From Anaeromyxobacter diazotrophicus (lineage in GTDB: Bacteria > Myxococcota > Myxococcia > Myxococcales > Anaeromyxobacteraceae): 64,000 nucleotides of DNA. The translations under genes were made by a program, and so were the position numbers. The stretch is from contig NZ_BJTG01000009.1 in the NCBI RefSeq assembly GCF_013340205.1, positions 1 to 64,000 of the forward strand. Reading direction: 5' to 3'. The first letter of the stretch is position 1, and the number at the start of each line of letters is the position of its first letter. Shown one piece after another: positions 8,980 to 19,811 of this stretch. The notes under the pieces are model-generated. The model was not told the origin of the DNA, made no database searches, and saw nothing but the letters and a program-made list of their open reading frames with translations.

Positions 8980-9276
8980 TCAGCCCGCCAGCGCGGCGGC
9001 CGCGGCGGCGGCCGTCACGCCCGCGACGCGCACCGTCTTGCGCCGGCCGGTGTCGCCGCGGACGAGGGTCACGTCCGCCTTCCTCACCCGGAGCGCGCCG
9101 GCGAGGAACTCCACCAGGGCCGCGTTCGCCTCGCCGTCCACCGGCGGCGCGGCGAGCTGGAGCTTGAGCCGGCCGTCGTGCTCGCCGACGGCGCGGGTGC
9201 GCGAGGCGCGCGGCTGGACCAGCAGGTCCAGCTCGGCGCCCCCGGCGACGTCGCGCGCCCAGGCCACCACGCTCAC
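8980..9276 (-). CDS. DUF167 (YggU-like) protein
   Basis: A 98-residue product from GTG 9276, whose first bases overlap the stop codon of lpxI (GTGA), implying translational coupling. It shows the DUF167 pattern: [16 protein letters not shown], then [23 protein letters not shown], then a basic [19 protein letters not shown] stretch. The biochemical role of the family is unknown. It is the last gene of the lysS-to-lpxI run. Confidence 0.85.
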   Translation of the reverse strand: MSVVAWARDVAGGAELDLLVQPRASRTRAVGEHDGRLKLQLAAPPVDGEANAALVEFLAGALRVRKADVTLVRGDTGRRKTVRVAGVTAAAAAAALAG

Positions 9277-10073
9277 CTCACGCCGACGAGGGCGATGCCC
9301 GCCCGGTCGGCCCGGCGGACCATCTCCTCGCGGTCCATGACGAGCGTCGCGCCCGCCTCGACCGCCAGCACGCGCGCCTTCACCTCGCGCATGACCTCGA
9401 CCGTGTCCGGGCCGACCGCGGGCAGGTCGAAGCGGCGGTCCTGCTGGGGCTTCACCGCCTTCGCCACCACCGCCCCCTCCGCCAGCCCGCCGCCGCGGCG
9501 CACGCAGGCGTCGGTGCCCTCCAGCGCCTCCACCGCCAGGGCCACGCCGTCCTTCACCACCACCGTCTGGCCCAGGTCGAGCCGGCCGATGCCGCGCGCC
9601 AGCTCGAGCCCGTAGCGCGCGTCGCGCCACTCGTCCTCCGAGGGGGCGCGCTTCCCGAGGACGCCCTCCGGGGCCACCCGGTCGGCCAGGAGCGGGGCCG
9701 GGTCGACCACCGGCAGGCCCTGCTCCTCGAACCAGCGCGCGATGGCGCGGAGCAGGTTGTCGTCGGAGCGCACCGCCACCTGCGCCAGGATCTTGAGGCC
9801 CGCCGCGTCCAGCCAGGCGTCGCGGAAGAAGCGCACCTTGGCCACGCCGCCGAGCATCACCACCTCGGTCGCGCCGCCCTGCTTCAGGGCGGCGGCGATC
9901 TTGCCGAACTCGCCCAGCTTGACCCAGGTGAGCGCGTCGACCGCCTGCTCCAGCTCGGGCGAGGTCTGGCGCACGAAGCCGGTGGCGACCACCCGGTGCC
10001 CCGCGCGCCGGGCGCTCTCGGCGAGGAGGAGCGGGAAGCGGCCGCCGCCGGCGAGGAGACCGATGGTCGACAC
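9273..10073 (-). CDS. lpxI: UDP-2,3-diacylglucosamine diphosphatase, LpxI type
   Basis: Hydrolyses UDP-2,3-diacylglucosamine to lipid X, replacing LpxH in many alpha- and deltaproteobacterial lineages. GTG 10073 gives a 266-residue protein beginning [20 protein letters not shown] after the start residue, the normal LpxI N-terminus. Conserved blocks include [22 protein letters not shown], a SDDNLL motif and the C-terminal VGPDTVEVM with a conserved Asp. Placed 11 bases after lpxA. lpxB and lpxH are not in the window. Confidence 0.93.
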   Translation of the reverse strand: MSTIGLLAGGGRFPLLLAESARRAGHRVVATGFVRQTSPELEQAVDALTWVKLGEFGKIAAALKQGGATEVVMLGGVAKVRFFRDAWLDAAGLKILAQVAVRSDDNLLRAIARWFEEQGLPVVDPAPLLADRVAPEGVLGKRAPSEDEWRDARYGLELARGIGRLDLGQTVVVKDGVALAVEALEGTDACVRRGGGLAEGAVVAKAVKPQQDRRFDLPAVGPDTVEVMREVKARVLAVEAGATLVMDREEMVRRADRAGIALVGVR

Positions 10074-10084
10074 GGGACGAGACT

Positions 10085-10861
10085 CTACCGGACCAGCCCC
10101 CGCTCGCCCACCCCGTCCAGGAACGCGAGGAGGTGGTCGATCTCGGGGTGGCCCCCGTGCTCGGCGCGGAGCTGCTGGCAAGCCTCGCGCAGCCCGAGCT
10201 TCTGGCGGAAGACGAGCCGGTAGGCGTCCTTCACCCGGCCGAGCTGCTCCTCGGAGAAGCCGCTGCGCTGCAGGCCGGTCGTGTTGACGCCGCTGACGCA
10301 GGCCCGATCGCCCTGGACCATGCAGTAGGGCGCGACGTCCTGGACGATCACCGAGCCCGCGGCCGAGAAGGCGAAGCGGCCGATGCGCGTGAACTGGTGG
10401 ACCCCGGAGAGGCCGCCCAGGATGACGTGATCCTCGAGCGTCACGTGGCCCGCCAGCGGCACCGAGTTGGCGAGGATGCAGCGGTCGCCCACGGTGCAGT
10501 CGTGGGCGACGTGGCTGCTCGCCATGAACAGGCAGTCGCTCCCGATGCGCGTCACGCCGCCGCCGCCGGTCGTCCCGACGTGCACGGTGACGAACTCGCG
10601 GAACTGGTTGCGGTCGCCGATGACGATCCGGGTCCGCTCGCCGCGGTACTTGAGGTCCTGCGGGATCTGGCCCAGCACCGCGTGCGGGAAGACGCGGTTG
10701 CCCGCGCCGAGCTCGGTGTCGCCCTCGATGACCGCGTGCGCCCCGACGGTCGTCCCCGGCCCGAGCTTCACCTCCGGGCCGATGACGGCGTACGGGCCGA
10801 TCTCGCAGCTCGGATCGAGGCGGGCGCCGGCGGCGACGATCGCGGTGGGGTGGATGGCCAT
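10085..10861 (-). CDS. lpxA: UDP-N-acetylglucosamine O-acyltransferase
   Basis: First enzyme of lipid A synthesis, transferring a 3-hydroxyacyl chain from acyl carrier protein to UDP-GlcNAc. The 258-residue length is typical. The N-terminus ([19 protein letters not shown]) begins the left-handed beta-helix of hexapeptide repeats, the catalytic His region reads [12 protein letters not shown], and the C-terminal helical part ([20 protein letters not shown]) is present. It sits between fabZ and lpxI, consistent with the conserved lpxD-fabZ-lpxA order. Confidence 0.96.
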   Translation of the reverse strand: MAIHPTAIVAAGARLDPSCEIGPYAVIGPEVKLGPGTTVGAHAVIEGDTELGAGNRVFPHAVLGQIPQDLKYRGERTRIVIGDRNQFREFVTVHVGTTGGGGVTRIGSDCLFMASSHVAHDCTVGDRCILANSVPLAGHVTLEDHVILGGLSGVHQFTRIGRFAFSAAGSVIVQDVAPYCMVQGDRACVSGVNTTGLQRSGFSEEQLGRVKDAYRLVFRQKLGLREACQQLRAEHGGHPEIDHLLAFLDGVGERGLVR

Positions 10862-10878
10862 GGCGGCTCGCGCGCCGG

Positions 10879-11331
10879 TCAGGTGCCGGCGTCCGCCAGC
10901 ATGGCCATGAACTCGCCCTCGGCGACCACCTGCCCGTCCACCTTGGCCTCGCCGCGCACCTTGATGATGGTGCCCTTGTTCTTCAGCATCTCGCAGTGCA
11001 GCTCGAGCCGGTCGCCCGGCACCACCGGCTTGCGGAAGCGCGCGCCGTCGATGGCCATGAAGTAGATGACCTTCCCGGCCCGCTGCTCCTCCGGCATCGT
11101 GGTGAGCGTCATGAGCGCGGAGGCCTGCGCCAGCGCCTCCAGGATGAGCACGCCCGGCATGACCGGGTGGCCGGGGAAGTGGCCCACGAAGAAGGGCTCG
11201 TTGGCGGTCACGCACTTCACGCCCACCACGCGCTTGTTCGGCTCCAGCTCGACGATGCGGTCGACGAGCAGGAAGGGGTAGCGGTGGGGGAGCAGCTTCT
11301 CGATCTGCTGCACGTTCAGGACGACGCTCAT
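10879..11331 (-). CDS. fabZ: 3-hydroxyacyl-ACP dehydratase
   Basis: Dehydrates 3-hydroxyacyl-ACP in fatty acid elongation and competes with LpxA and LpxD for the same pool. The 150-residue hotdog-fold protein carries the signature [19 protein letters not shown] and the active-site segment [20 protein letters not shown], with catalytic His and Glu. Its ATG overlaps the lpxD stop (ATGA). Clustering with lpx genes is the classic way of balancing membrane phospholipid and lipid A. Confidence 0.96.
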   Translation of the reverse strand: MSVVLNVQQIEKLLPHRYPFLLVDRIVELEPNKRVVGVKCVTANEPFFVGHFPGHPVMPGVLILEALAQASALMTLTTMPEEQRAGKVIYFMAIDGARFRKPVVPGDRLELHCEMLKNKGTIIKVRGEAKVDGQVVAEGEFMAMLADAGT

Positions 11332-12380
11332 CGGGGGACGGCCTCCAGCTCAGCGAGCTTCTTCTCCAGCTCCCGCACGCGCTTCGCCAGCTCGGGGAGG
11401 CGCGAGAGCGTCGCCTCGATGCGCAGCGCCAGGCCGCGGGAGCGGGCCGGGCTGCCGAGCACCATCTCGCCGGCGGGGACGTCGTTCGTCACGCCCGACT
11501 GCGCCAGCAGCTTCGCGCCGGCGCCGATCTCGACGTGCCCGACCACCCCCACCTGCCCGGCCGCGACCACCCCGGCCCCGAGCTTCGAGGAGCCGGAGAT
11601 GCCGACCTGGGAGACCAGGATGGAGAGCGGCCCGATCTCGACGTTGTGCGCCACCTGGACCAGGTTGTCGATCTTCACCCCGCGGCCGATGCGGGTCACG
11701 CCCAGCGTGCCCCGGTCGACGCAGGTGTTGGCCCCGAGCTCCACGTCGTCCTCCACCACCACCGTGCCGGTCTGCGGCACCTTGTAGTGGCGCGGGCCCG
11801 AGCCCGCCTCGCCCTCGGGGTCGAACGCGAAGCCGAAGCCGTCCGAGCCCACCACGCAGCCGGGCTCGAGCACCACCCGCTCGCCCAGCCGGCAGCGGTC
11901 GCGCACCACCGCGTTCGGCCACAGCACGCAGTCGGCGCCCAGCCGCGCCCCCTCCCCCACGTACGCCCCGGGGTAGAGGATGCAGCGGGGCCCGACCACC
12001 GCGTCGGCGCCGACGAAGGCGAACGGCATGAGCTCGGCGCTCGGGTCGACATGGGCCGAGGGGTGGATGAAGGCCTGCTCGGCCGCGAACGGCACCGCCT
12101 GCGCCGGCGGGTGGAAGAGCGTCGCCACCTTGGCGAAGGCCAGGTAGGCGTTCTTCACCCGCAGCACCGTGCGGCCGGAGGGGACCGCCTCGTCCGGCTC
12201 CACCAGCACCGCGCCGGCCCGCGACGCCTCGAAGGCGTGGCGGTACTTCTTGTTCGCGAAGAAGGAGAGGTCGGACGGACCGGCCTCCTCGAGCGGCATG
12301 AGCCGGGCGACCACCAGCGCGCCGTCGCCCTCGACGGCGCCGCCCACCCGCTCCGCCAGCTCGCGGAGGGTGAAGGTCAC
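11328..12380 (-). CDS. lpxD: UDP-3-O-acylglucosamine N-acyltransferase
   Basis: Adds the N-linked acyl chain in lipid A synthesis. GTG 12380 overlaps the skp stop (GTGA) and gives 350 residues, the usual LpxD length. The N-terminal uridine-binding domain (TFTLRELAERVGGAVEGDGA; SDLSFFANKKY) is followed by a hexapeptide-repeat beta-helix with the catalytic-His region LVQVAHNVEIG. The C-terminal helix ends in RVRELEKKLAELE, a short coiled coil typical for the trimer. Confidence 0.95.
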   Translation of the reverse strand: MTFTLRELAERVGGAVEGDGALVVARLMPLEEAGPSDLSFFANKKYRHAFEASRAGAVLVEPDEAVPSGRTVLRVKNAYLAFAKVATLFHPPAQAVPFAAEQAFIHPSAHVDPSAELMPFAFVGADAVVGPRCILYPGAYVGEGARLGADCVLWPNAVVRDRCRLGERVVLEPGCVVGSDGFGFAFDPEGEAGSGPRHYKVPQTGTVVVEDDVELGANTCVDRGTLGVTRIGRGVKIDNLVQVAHNVEIGPLSILVSQVGISGSSKLGAGVVAAGQVGVVGHVEIGAGAKLLAQSGVTNDVPAGEMVLGSPARSRGLALRIEATLSRLPELAKRVRELEKKLAELEAVPR

Positions 12381-12964
12381 TTCCCGTCCTTCTTGGCGGC
12401 CGGCTTCTTCTCGGCCTTCTTCTCCCCGCCGTTCTTGGCGGGCGCCGCGCCGGGCTTGTGGCGGGCGTTGTACTTGCGCACGAGCTCGTTGGTGAGGTCG
12501 AGCGAGGGGTCGGCGTAGACCAGCGCCTCCGAGCCCACCACCGCCGCGACGCCCTCCTGCTCGGCGATCTCGCGCACCAGCGCGTGCATCTTGTCGAAGA
12601 TGCCGCGGGTCGCCTCGCGCTCGCGCTCGGAGAGCTCCTTCTGCAGCTGCACGAAGAAGCTCTGCAGCTCCATGCCCTTGCGCTCGAGCTCGCCCTGCTT
12701 CTGCTTGCGGGCCTCGTCGCTCATCACCGAGGCCTGCTTCTCGAAGTCCTGCCGCAGCCGGTCGAACTCGACCTTCTTCTCGTCGAGCAGCTTCTGCTTC
12801 TGGTCGAACTCGCGCTTCAGGCTGTCCTTCGCGATCTTGCCCTCGTCCACGCTGTTGAGGGCGCGCTGGAGGTCGACGAAGGCGATGCGGCCCTCCGCGC
12901 GGGCGCGGGCGGGCAGGGCGCCGAGCGCGAGCACGGCGACGAGGGAGAGGGCGGCGTTGCGCAT
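12377..12964 (-). CDS. skp: Periplasmic chaperone Skp/OmpH
   Basis: Holds unfolded outer-membrane proteins in the periplasm for delivery to BamA. The 195-residue product has a signal peptide (LSLVAVLALGALPARARA), then RIAFVDLQRALNSVDEGK, the usual Skp start of the mature protein. A long charged helical region follows (about residues 45-130), which forms the tentacles. The C-terminus is an unusual Lys/Ala-rich tail (about residues 175-195). A ribosome-binding site (GAGGAA) precedes the ATG. It lies between bamA (24 bases) and lpxD. Confidence 0.92.
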   Translation of the reverse strand: MRNAALSLVAVLALGALPARARAEGRIAFVDLQRALNSVDEGKIAKDSLKREFDQKQKLLDEKKVEFDRLRQDFEKQASVMSDEARKQKQGELERKGMELQSFFVQLQKELSEREREATRGIFDKMHALVREIAEQEGVAAVVGSEALVYADPSLDLTNELVRKYNARHKPGAAPAKNGGEKKAEKKPAAKKDGK

Positions 12965-12988
12965 GGCGTGGTTCCTCGCGGCTTGTGG

Positions 12989-15382
12989 CTAGAAGAAGTT
13001 GCCGATGGTGAACTGGAAGTCGAGCGGCGAGTCGATCGCGATCCCCGTGACCGGGTCCTTGCGCGGGTTGAGCGGGATGCCCCACTCGAACCGCAGCGGC
13101 CCGATGGGGCTGAACCAGCGGAACCCGAACCCGACCGACTTGAACATCGAGAGCGCCAGCCCGGGGTGATCGGGGTCGGACAGGAACTGGCCCGGCTTGT
13201 AGGCGTTCCCCATGTCGTAGAACACGACGCCCCGGATGCCCACCTTCTCGAAGATGGGGAACTCGAGCTCGAGGTTGATGGTGACCTGCTTGTTGCCGCC
13301 GCCGGCGAAGTCGAACAGCTCGGCGTCCGGGCGGGGCTGCGAGCCGGCCCGGGTGCTGGGCGAGATGGAGAGCAGCCGGTAGCCGCGCACCGAGTTGATG
13401 CCGCCCAGGTAGTAGAACTCGGAGATGGGGACGGGGTGCGCGTCGTCCCAGGGCTGGATGTAGCCGGCCGAGAGCTTGCCGCGCGCGACGACGCCCCAGA
13501 ACAGCGGGTGGTAGTAGCGCGAGTCGAGCGTGTAGCGGGTGAACAGGTTCACCTGCTGGCCGAAGAGGTAGCTCGGCGCCAGCGCCGGCGGCGCGGCCTC
13601 GGCCGACAAGGCGTGGAAGAAGCCCCGGGTCGGGAAGAGCCGGTTGTCGCGCTTGTCCCACTGCAGCGAGAGGCGGAGCGCGCTGGTCGTCCCGGAGCGG
13701 AACCGGTTGAACAGCAGCATGTCGGTGGTGGTCGGGGTGACCGTCACGAACTCGTTCGTGTAGGTCGCGAAGAGGCGCATGTCCTCCAGCTGCTCCGCCC
13801 ACTTCCACCACTGCGCCAGCCCGTTCAGCTCGTAGCCCCAGGTGAGCGAGCCGCCGATCGCCTTGCGCGCGAAGGTCGAGTAGTACCCCTCGGTCGCGTA
13901 CAGGTCGAAGGCGAAGGTCCACTTGGTGTCGAGGAAGTACGGCTCGACGAACTGGATCTGGCCGAGCTGGCGGATCGACGAGTACTGCACCTGCAGGGAG
14001 AGCGTCTGCCCCCACCCGAAGAAGTTGTTCTGGGTGATCTGGCCGGTGAGGATGAGGTTCTCGTACGAGGAGAACCCGGCGCCGATCTGGAACGTCCCGG
14101 TGGAGCGCTCCTTGACCGTCACCTTGGCGACCAGCTTGTCGTCGGCGCTGCCCTTCTCGGTCGTGATGTTGACCGTCTCGAAGTAGCCGAGCGCGGTGAC
14201 GCGGTTCTTGGACGCGGTGAGCAGGCTCTGGTTGTAGAGCTCGCCCTCGTACACGCGCAGCTCGCGCCGGATCACCTTGTCGCGCGTCTTGGCGTTGCCG
14301 GAGATCTCGATCCGCTCGAAGTAGGTCTTCTTGCCCGGCTGGACGTCGTAGGTGAGGTCGACGATGCGGGTGGCCGGGTCGACCTTCGTCTCCGGGTTCA
14401 CGTTGGCGTAGGCGTAGCCCTCGTCCTTGTAGAGGTCGGCCACCGCGAACAGGTCCTTCGCCACCTTGGAGCGGGCGAAGATCTCGCCGGGCTGCACCTG
14501 GATGCGCTGGAACAGCTCCGGCTTCTCGTGGAGCAGCTCGCCCGAGAAGTCGATCTGCCCGACCCGGTACTGCTCCCCCTCCTCGATGCGCAGCGTGATG
14601 TAGAGGAAGCGCTTGTCGGGGCTGAGGGACACCGAGGGCTTGCCGATCTTCGCGTACAGGTAGCCCTTGTCCCCGTAGACGAACTGGATCGCCTGCAGGT
14701 CGCGCTGGAACGCCTCCTCGCGGTAGGTGCCGGCGCTGCTGATGAAGGAGAGGAAGCCGCCCTCCTTCGTCTGCATGACCTCGGTGAGCTCGTCCTTCGA
14801 GACGTGCGCGTTGCCGAGGATCTGGAGCTCCTTCACCTGGACCTTGGCGTGCTCGTTCACCTGGAACACGACCGAGACCTGGTTGTCGGGCTGATCCTCG
14901 AGCTTGTAGGCGACCTCCGCCAGGTAGAAGCCCTTCTCGACGTACTTCTCCTGGATCTTCTTGGCGCTCTTCTTGACGACGTTGAGGTCGAGGATGGCGA
15001 ACGGCTTCACCTCGTTCGCCTCCTTGAGGTCGTCGCTGGAGAGCTCCTCGTTGCCGGTGATGCGGGTGTCCTTCACCGCCGGCCGCTCGGTGACCCGCAC
15101 CACGACGGTCGGCTTCTCCGGGTCGCCGCGCCGCTCGATGGCGACGTCGGCGAAGAAGCCGAGCTTCATGACCGCCCGGACGTCGGCGTCGATCTTCTTG
15201 GGATCGAGCGGCTGGCCGGGCTGGGTGGAGAGCGCGTTCTTGACCGCGTCCGACTCGACGCGCCGGTTGCCTTCGACGGTCACGTCGCGGACGACGGGCG
15301 CTTCGTCGGCCAGCGCCGAGGCGCCGAGCGAGAGCCACAGCGCGAGGGCGAGGATGGAGAGCCGCGTCACGAGGGGGCGCAA
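12989..15382 (-). CDS. bamA: Outer-membrane protein assembly factor BamA
   Basis: Central beta-barrel of the BAM machine that folds and inserts outer-membrane proteins. From TTG 15382 it is 797 residues: signal peptide ending ASALA, five POTRA repeats (about residues 27-430, the first being VVRDVTVEGNRRVESDAVKN), then the 16-strand barrel with the Omp85 signature GGINSVRGY and a C-terminal Phe (FQFTIGNFF). An in-frame GTG at 15370 would start directly at the signal peptide and sits 10 bases after a TACATT on the minus strand, so that start is a real alternative. The next genes are skp and lpxD. Confidence 0.95.
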   Translation of the reverse strand: MRPLVTRLSILALALWLSLGASALADEAPVVRDVTVEGNRRVESDAVKNALSTQPGQPLDPKKIDADVRAVMKLGFFADVAIERRGDPEKPTVVVRVTERPAVKDTRITGNEELSSDDLKEANEVKPFAILDLNVVKKSAKKIQEKYVEKGFYLAEVAYKLEDQPDNQVSVVFQVNEHAKVQVKELQILGNAHVSKDELTEVMQTKEGGFLSFISSAGTYREEAFQRDLQAIQFVYGDKGYLYAKIGKPSVSLSPDKRFLYITLRIEEGEQYRVGQIDFSGELLHEKPELFQRIQVQPGEIFARSKVAKDLFAVADLYKDEGYAYANVNPETKVDPATRIVDLTYDVQPGKKTYFERIEISGNAKTRDKVIRRELRVYEGELYNQSLLTASKNRVTALGYFETVNITTEKGSADDKLVAKVTVKERSTGTFQIGAGFSSYENLILTGQITQNNFFGWGQTLSLQVQYSSIRQLGQIQFVEPYFLDTKWTFAFDLYATEGYYSTFARKAIGGSLTWGYELNGLAQWWKWAEQLEDMRLFATYTNEFVTVTPTTTDMLLFNRFRSGTTSALRLSLQWDKRDNRLFPTRGFFHALSAEAAPPALAPSYLFGQQVNLFTRYTLDSRYYHPLFWGVVARGKLSAGYIQPWDDAHPVPISEFYYLGGINSVRGYRLLSISPSTRAGSQPRPDAELFDFAGGGNKQVTINLELEFPIFEKVGIRGVVFYDMGNAYKPGQFLSDPDHPGLALSMFKSVGFGFRWFSPIGPLRFEWGIPLNPRKDPVTGIAIDSPLDFQFTIGNFF

Positions 15383-15432
15383 TGTATTTCAGAGGGCCGA
15401 CAGGCAGCAAGGACGATGCGGCCCCGGGGGAC

Positions 15433-16149
15433 CTACACGGCCGGCGCCGCGGCCGGCCCCTGCACGATCCGGCCCGCCGACAGGCGCAGCCGCCGCGGCA
15501 GAGCGTCGGCCAGCTGCTCGTTGTGGGTCACGATCACCATGGTGATGCCGAGCCGCGCGTTCAGGTCGGCCAGCAGCCGGTGGATGCCCTCGGCGGTGGC
15601 CGGGTCGAGGTTCCCGGTCGGCTCGTCGGCCAGGAGGAGCCGCGGCTTCAGGCAGAGCGCGCGCGCCAGCGCCACCCGCTGCTGCTCCCCGCCGGAGAGC
15701 TCCCCCGGCCGGTGGTCGGTGCGGTCGCCGAGGCCGACCAGGTCGAGCATCTCCAGCGCCGCCCGGCGCGCCTCCGCGCGCGGCGCCCGGCGGATGAGCG
15801 CCGGCATGGTGGCGTTCTCGAGGGCGGTGAACTCGGGCAGGAGGTGGTGGCTCTGGAAGATGAAGCCGACCGCCTCGTTCCGGAACGCCGCCAGGCCGGC
15901 CTCGTCGCGGCCGAAGATCGCCTCGCCCTCGAAGCGCACCTCCCCCGCGGTCGGCACGTCGAGCGCGCCGAGCACGTTGAGGAAGGTGCTCTTGCCCGAG
16001 CCCGACGGCCCGGTGAGCGCCACCATCTCGCCCGGCAGGATGTCGAGGTCCACGCCCCGCAGGACCTCGACCCGCCGCGGCGGCCGGCCGGCGTGCTCCG
16101 GCGCCATGAGGTAGGTCTTGACCAGCCCGCGCACCTCCAGCATCGGCAT
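15433..16149 (-). CDS. lolD: Lipoprotein-releasing ABC transporter ATP-binding subunit
   Basis: ATPase driving release of outer-membrane-bound lipoproteins from the inner membrane. ATG 16149 overlaps the lolC stop (TGATG) and gives 238 residues. Walker A is GPSGSGKST, the signature is [15 protein letters not shown], and Walker B with the catalytic Glu is [12 protein letters not shown], all intact. It acts with the LolC-type permease upstream; only one LolC/E gene is present, so the permease may be a homodimer. Confidence 0.93.
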   Translation of the reverse strand: MPMLEVRGLVKTYLMAPEHAGRPPRRVEVLRGVDLDILPGEMVALTGPSGSGKSTFLNVLGALDVPTAGEVRFEGEAIFGRDEAGLAAFRNEAVGFIFQSHHLLPEFTALENATMPALIRRAPRAEARRAALEMLDLVGLGDRTDHRPGELSGGEQQRVALARALCLKPRLLLADEPTGNLDPATAEGIHRLLADLNARLGITMVIVTHNEQLADALPRRLRLSAGRIVQGPAAAPAV

Positions 16150-18164
16150 CACTCGGCCCTCAGCCCTTCCACCGGCTCGAGGCGCGAGGCCTTGGAGGCG
16201 GGGTAGATGGTGGCGAGGTACGAGAGCGCCAGCGCCAGCAGGGCCACCAGCAGGAACTCGACCGGGTTCATGCGCACCGGCAGGTTCGAGATGTAGTAGA
16301 CCTCCGGGTCGAGCGGGATGCCGACCTTGTCGATGAGGAGGCAGGTCCCGAGGCCGAGCAGGAGGCCGAAGCCGGTGCCGACGGCGCCGATGACGAGCCC
16401 CTCGGCCACGAAGACCTTCATCACGCTCGGCCGCCCCGCGCCCATCGACTTCAGCACCGCGATCTCGCGGCGCTTGTCGAGCACCTGCATGATGAGGGTG
16501 GCGACGATGGTGAAGGTGGCGACCAGCACGATGAAGCCCAGGATCACCGCCATCACCACCTTCTCCATCATGAGCGCGGAGAAGAGGTTGCGGTTGAGCT
16601 CGCCCCAGTCGCGGACGCGGTAGGGGTACCCCTCCAGCGCCGCCAGCACCCGGCGCAGGATGGGGCGCGCCTCGTCGACGTCGCGCACCTTGAGCTCGAA
16701 CCCGTGCACCGAGTCCCCCAGCCCGAAGAACCGCTGCGCCTCGGCCAGGTCGACGTAGGCGAACTTGGAGTCGTACTCGTACATCCCGCTGTAGAAGATG
16801 GCCGCCACCTTGAACGGCCGGCTCTTCGGCTGCGGCCCGGAGGGCCCCAGGTCGCCGAGCGGCGAGATCACGTTCACCACGTCGCCCACGTAGACGCGCA
16901 GCCCCCGCGCCAGCTCGCGGCCCAGCACGATCCCGGGGAGCGGCCTCGCCGCCGGCCCGGCCCCCTGCGGCGCCTCCGGCGGGGCGGCCTTGGGCGGCGG
17001 CGCCTTCGGCTCCTTCCCCGGGGGCGCGTCCTTGAAGAACGCCTCGGGGTTCGAGCGGTACTCGGGCGCCGGCGGGATCTGCTCCGGGTGGAGGAGCCAG
17101 TCGAGCTTCCCGTCGTCCACGGTGCGCGGGAGCTCGAGCACGGTGCCGACCGTGCGCGGGTCGATGCCCTCGAGCAGGGTGCCGGACAGGTTCTGGCCGG
17201 CCGAGACCATGACCTCGCTGTAGATGAACGGGGTGGCGCCGGTGACGCCGGTCACCGCCAGCACCTGCTCCCGGACCTGCCGCCACTCGGTGAAGTCGCC
17301 GTTGCCGTACTTCGTGAGCATGCCGTGGCTGCGGGTGCCCAGGATCTTGCCCTTGAGGTCGGCCTCGAACCCGCTCATCACCGACAGCACCACCGTGAGC
17401 GCCCACACGCCGATGGCGACGCCGCCGATCGAGATGAGGGTCATGAGCAGCGTGGCCGGCATGCGCGGCCGCCACACCAGCTCCCCGCTCCGCGCCGCGC
17501 GCCGCTCGCGGGCCGCGCGCCGGGCCGCGCGCACCAGCAGCACGAGGAGCCCGGGGACGACCCCGGTCACCACCAGCAGGAACCCCGCGAGCAGCGTGCG
17601 CGGCGAGAGCCGCAGGTGGCTCTTCGCCACGAACAGCTCGTAGGACATCGACGCGTCGAGCCGCCCGGAGCCGAAGAGGAGGAAGCCGAGCGACGCGCCC
17701 ACGAAGGTCGCGGCGCCGGAGAGGAGCGCCGACAGGAGCAGCCCCAGCACCACCACCAGCGTGCCCTGCGCCTCCCAGGCCGAGAGCACGAGCCCGGTCG
17801 CGCGCAGCCGCGGCACCGCCAGGAGGACCGGCCCGAAGAAGAGCGCGAGCAGGACCAGCACCGCCGCCCCGATCTCGTAGAACCCGATGCGCCGCCCCGC
17901 AGCGGCCGCCGCCAGCCCGAACCCAACCGCCACCACCGCGCCGGCCAGGATGGCGAGCCCGGCCGCGAGGCCGGTGGCGAGCCCGAGGCGGTCGGAGAGC
18001 GCCACGTCCGCCACCGCCGCCACCAGCGGCGCCAGCAGGACGCCGGCGGCCGCGAGGCCGAAGGTCGGGGCGGAGAAGGCGCGCGCCAGGCGCACCGGCG
18101 GGCGCGCCGCCGGGGCGGGCGGGGCCTCGGGCGGCTCGGGGCTGGGGCGGGGCGAGGCGGTCAC
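16149..18164 (-). CDS. lolC: LolC/LolE-type lipoprotein-releasing permease with extended multi-span N-terminus
   Basis: The C-terminal 450 residues are a standard LolCE/MacB-type permease: first core span [20 protein letters not shown] with [10 protein letters not shown], a periplasmic domain, then three C-terminal spans with [15 protein letters not shown] and the ending [20 protein letters not shown]. The protein is 671 residues instead of about 400-430. The first 220 residues add a Pro-rich start and about five or six extra hydrophobic segments (near 34-52, 60-84, 93-112, 127-165 and 183-205), plus a [13 protein letters not shown] motif that resembles the normal LolC N-terminus moved inward. 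A Pro-rich insert lies in the periplasmic part near residues 385-415. Cotranscribed with lysS and lolD. Confidence 0.88.
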   Translation of the reverse strand: MTASPRPSPEPPEAPPAPAARPPVRLARAFSAPTFGLAAAGVLLAPLVAAVADVALSDRLGLATGLAAGLAILAGAVVAVGFGLAAAAAGRRIGFYEIGAAVLVLLALFFGPVLLAVPRLRATGLVLSAWEAQGTLVVVLGLLLSALLSGAATFVGASLGFLLFGSGRLDASMSYELFVAKSHLRLSPRTLLAGFLLVVTGVVPGLLVLLVRAARRAARERRAARSGELVWRPRMPATLLMTLISIGGVAIGVWALTVVLSVMSGFEADLKGKILGTRSHGMLTKYGNGDFTEWRQVREQVLAVTGVTGATPFIYSEVMVSAGQNLSGTLLEGIDPRTVGTVLELPRTVDDGKLDWLLHPEQIPPAPEYRSNPEAFFKDAPPGKEPKAPPPKAAPPEAPQGAGPAARPLPGIVLGRELARGLRVYVGDVVNVISPLGDLGPSGPQPKSRPFKVAAIFYSGMYEYDSKFAYVDLAEAQRFFGLGDSVHGFELKVRDVDEARPILRRVLAALEGYPYRVRDWGELNRNLFSALMMEKVVMAVILGFIVLVATFTIVATLIMQVLDKRREIAVLKSMGAGRPSVMKVFVAEGLVIGAVGTGFGLLLGLGTCLLIDKVGIPLDPEVYYISNLPVRMNPVEFLLVALLALALSYLATIYPASKASRLEPVEGLRAE

Positions 18165-18176
18165 GGGCGCCCGCCC

Positions 18177-19718
18177 CTAGTCGCGGCTCTTGAGGAGGGG
18201 GAAGAGGATGACGTCGCGGATGGAGGCCGAGTCGGTGAGGAGCATGGCCAGGCGGTCGATGCCGATGCCCTCGCCGGCGGTGGGCGGCATGCCGTGCTCG
18301 AGGGCGCGCACGAAGTCCTCGTCGTACGGCATCGCCTCCTCGTCCCCGGCGGCCTTGGCCTTCATCTGCGCCTCGAAGCGGGCGCGCTGGTCCATGGGGT
18401 CGTTGAGCTCGCTGAAGGCGTTGGCGAGCTCCATCCCGCCCACGAACAGCTCGAACCGGTCCACCAGGCGCGGGTCGGCGTCGCGGCGCCGCGAGAGCGG
18501 GCTCGTCTCGAGCGGGAAGTCCACCACGAAGGCCGGGCGGTCCCTCGGCAGCTCGCGCTCGGCGAAGACCTCGAAGGCGATGGCGAGGATCTCGCCCGGC
18601 GAGCGGCGCGCGGCCTGCTCGAGCTTCCAGGCGCCCTCGGAGTCGTTCTCGCGGCTGGCGGCGCGCGCCACCGCCTCGGCGAGGCCGCGGCCGGCCAGCG
18701 CGTCGTCCGGCGACAGCCCCAGCGCGCGCGCGCCCTCCTCCAGCATCGAGACGCGCGGGTACGGCGGGGTGAGGTCGATGCGCTGCCCCTGGAACGAGAT
18801 GATCGGCCCGCCGGTCACCTCCACCGCCAGCCGGTGGAAGAGCTCCTCGGTGAGGCGCATGAGGTCGAGGTGCGTGGCGTACGCCTGGTAGAACTCGATC
18901 GACGTGAACTCGGGGTTGTGGCGGCGGTCGATGCCCTCGTTGCGCCAGATGCGCCCGATCTCGTAGACGCGCTCCAGGCCGCCCACCACCAGGCGCTTGA
19001 GGTGCAGCTCGGTCGCGATGCGGAGCTTGAGGTCGAGGTCGAGCGCGTTGTGGTGCGTCTCGAACGGCCGCGCCGCCGCGCCGCCCGCCTCCTCCGGCTT
19101 GTGGAGGGTGGGCGTCTCGACCTCGAGGTAGCCGCGCTCGTCGAGGAAGCGGCGGATGGTCGAGACGATGCGGGCGCGCTTCACGAAGGTCTCGCGCACG
19201 CCGGGCGTGGCGACCAAGTCGACGTAGCGGCGGCGGTAGCGCTCCTCCACGTCGGAGAGGCCGTGCCACTTCTCGGGCAGCGGGCGGACCGCCTTGGTGA
19301 GGATGGTGAAGCGGTGCGCCTCGACCGTGAGCTCGCCGGTCTTGGTGCGGGTGGCCGGCCCCTCCGCCGCGACGAGGTCGCCCACGTCGAGCAGCTTGAA
19401 GACCTCGAAGCCCTGGTCGCCGACCTTGTCCTTCTTCACCCAGACCTGCAGCTCTCCCGAGCGGTCGCGCAGGCGCAGGAAGGCCGCCTTGCCGAAGCTG
19501 CGGACCGCCAGCACGCGGCCGGCGACGGACCAGCTGCCGGGGTCCTTCGCGATCTCCTCCGCCGGCTGGTCGCCGTAGCGCCGGAGGACGTCCTCCGCCA
19601 GGTGGGCCGGCGCGTGGCCGTTCCCGAAGGGGTTGACGCCGAGCTTCTTCAGCTCCTCGGCCTTGCGGACGCGCTGCGCGACGATCTCGCGCTCGGTGGA
19701 ACCCAGCTCCTCTGCCAT
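18177..19718 (-). CDS. lysS: Lysine--tRNA ligase, class II
   Basis: Charges tRNA-Lys with lysine in the cytoplasm. The 513-residue product has the N-terminal OB-fold anticodon-binding domain ([20 protein letters not shown]), motif 2 around [20 protein letters not shown], and motif 3 [20 protein letters not shown]. Length and order are typical for class II LysRS. It is followed 12 bases later by lolC, so the synthetase leads or joins the envelope run; 93 bases separate it from the branching enzyme upstream. Confidence 0.96.
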   Translation of the reverse strand: MAEELGSTEREIVAQRVRKAEELKKLGVNPFGNGHAPAHLAEDVLRRYGDQPAEEIAKDPGSWSVAGRVLAVRSFGKAAFLRLRDRSGELQVWVKKDKVGDQGFEVFKLLDVGDLVAAEGPATRTKTGELTVEAHRFTILTKAVRPLPEKWHGLSDVEERYRRRYVDLVATPGVRETFVKRARIVSTIRRFLDERGYLEVETPTLHKPEEAGGAAARPFETHHNALDLDLKLRIATELHLKRLVVGGLERVYEIGRIWRNEGIDRRHNPEFTSIEFYQAYATHLDLMRLTEELFHRLAVEVTGGPIISFQGQRIDLTPPYPRVSMLEEGARALGLSPDDALAGRGLAEAVARAASRENDSEGAWKLEQAARRSPGEILAIAFEVFAERELPRDRPAFVVDFPLETSPLSRRRDADPRLVDRFELFVGGMELANAFSELNDPMDQRARFEAQMKAKAAGDEEAMPYDEDFVRALEHGMPPTAGEGIGIDRLAMLLTDSASIRDVILFPLLKSRD

Positions 19719-19811
19719 GGTCTCGGGCCTCGGCCCCCGGCAGAACCGGAGGAAATTCGGGGACGGGGAACGTAGCCCGCGCCCGGGGGGCGGTCAACGA
19801 CGGCCTACCCC

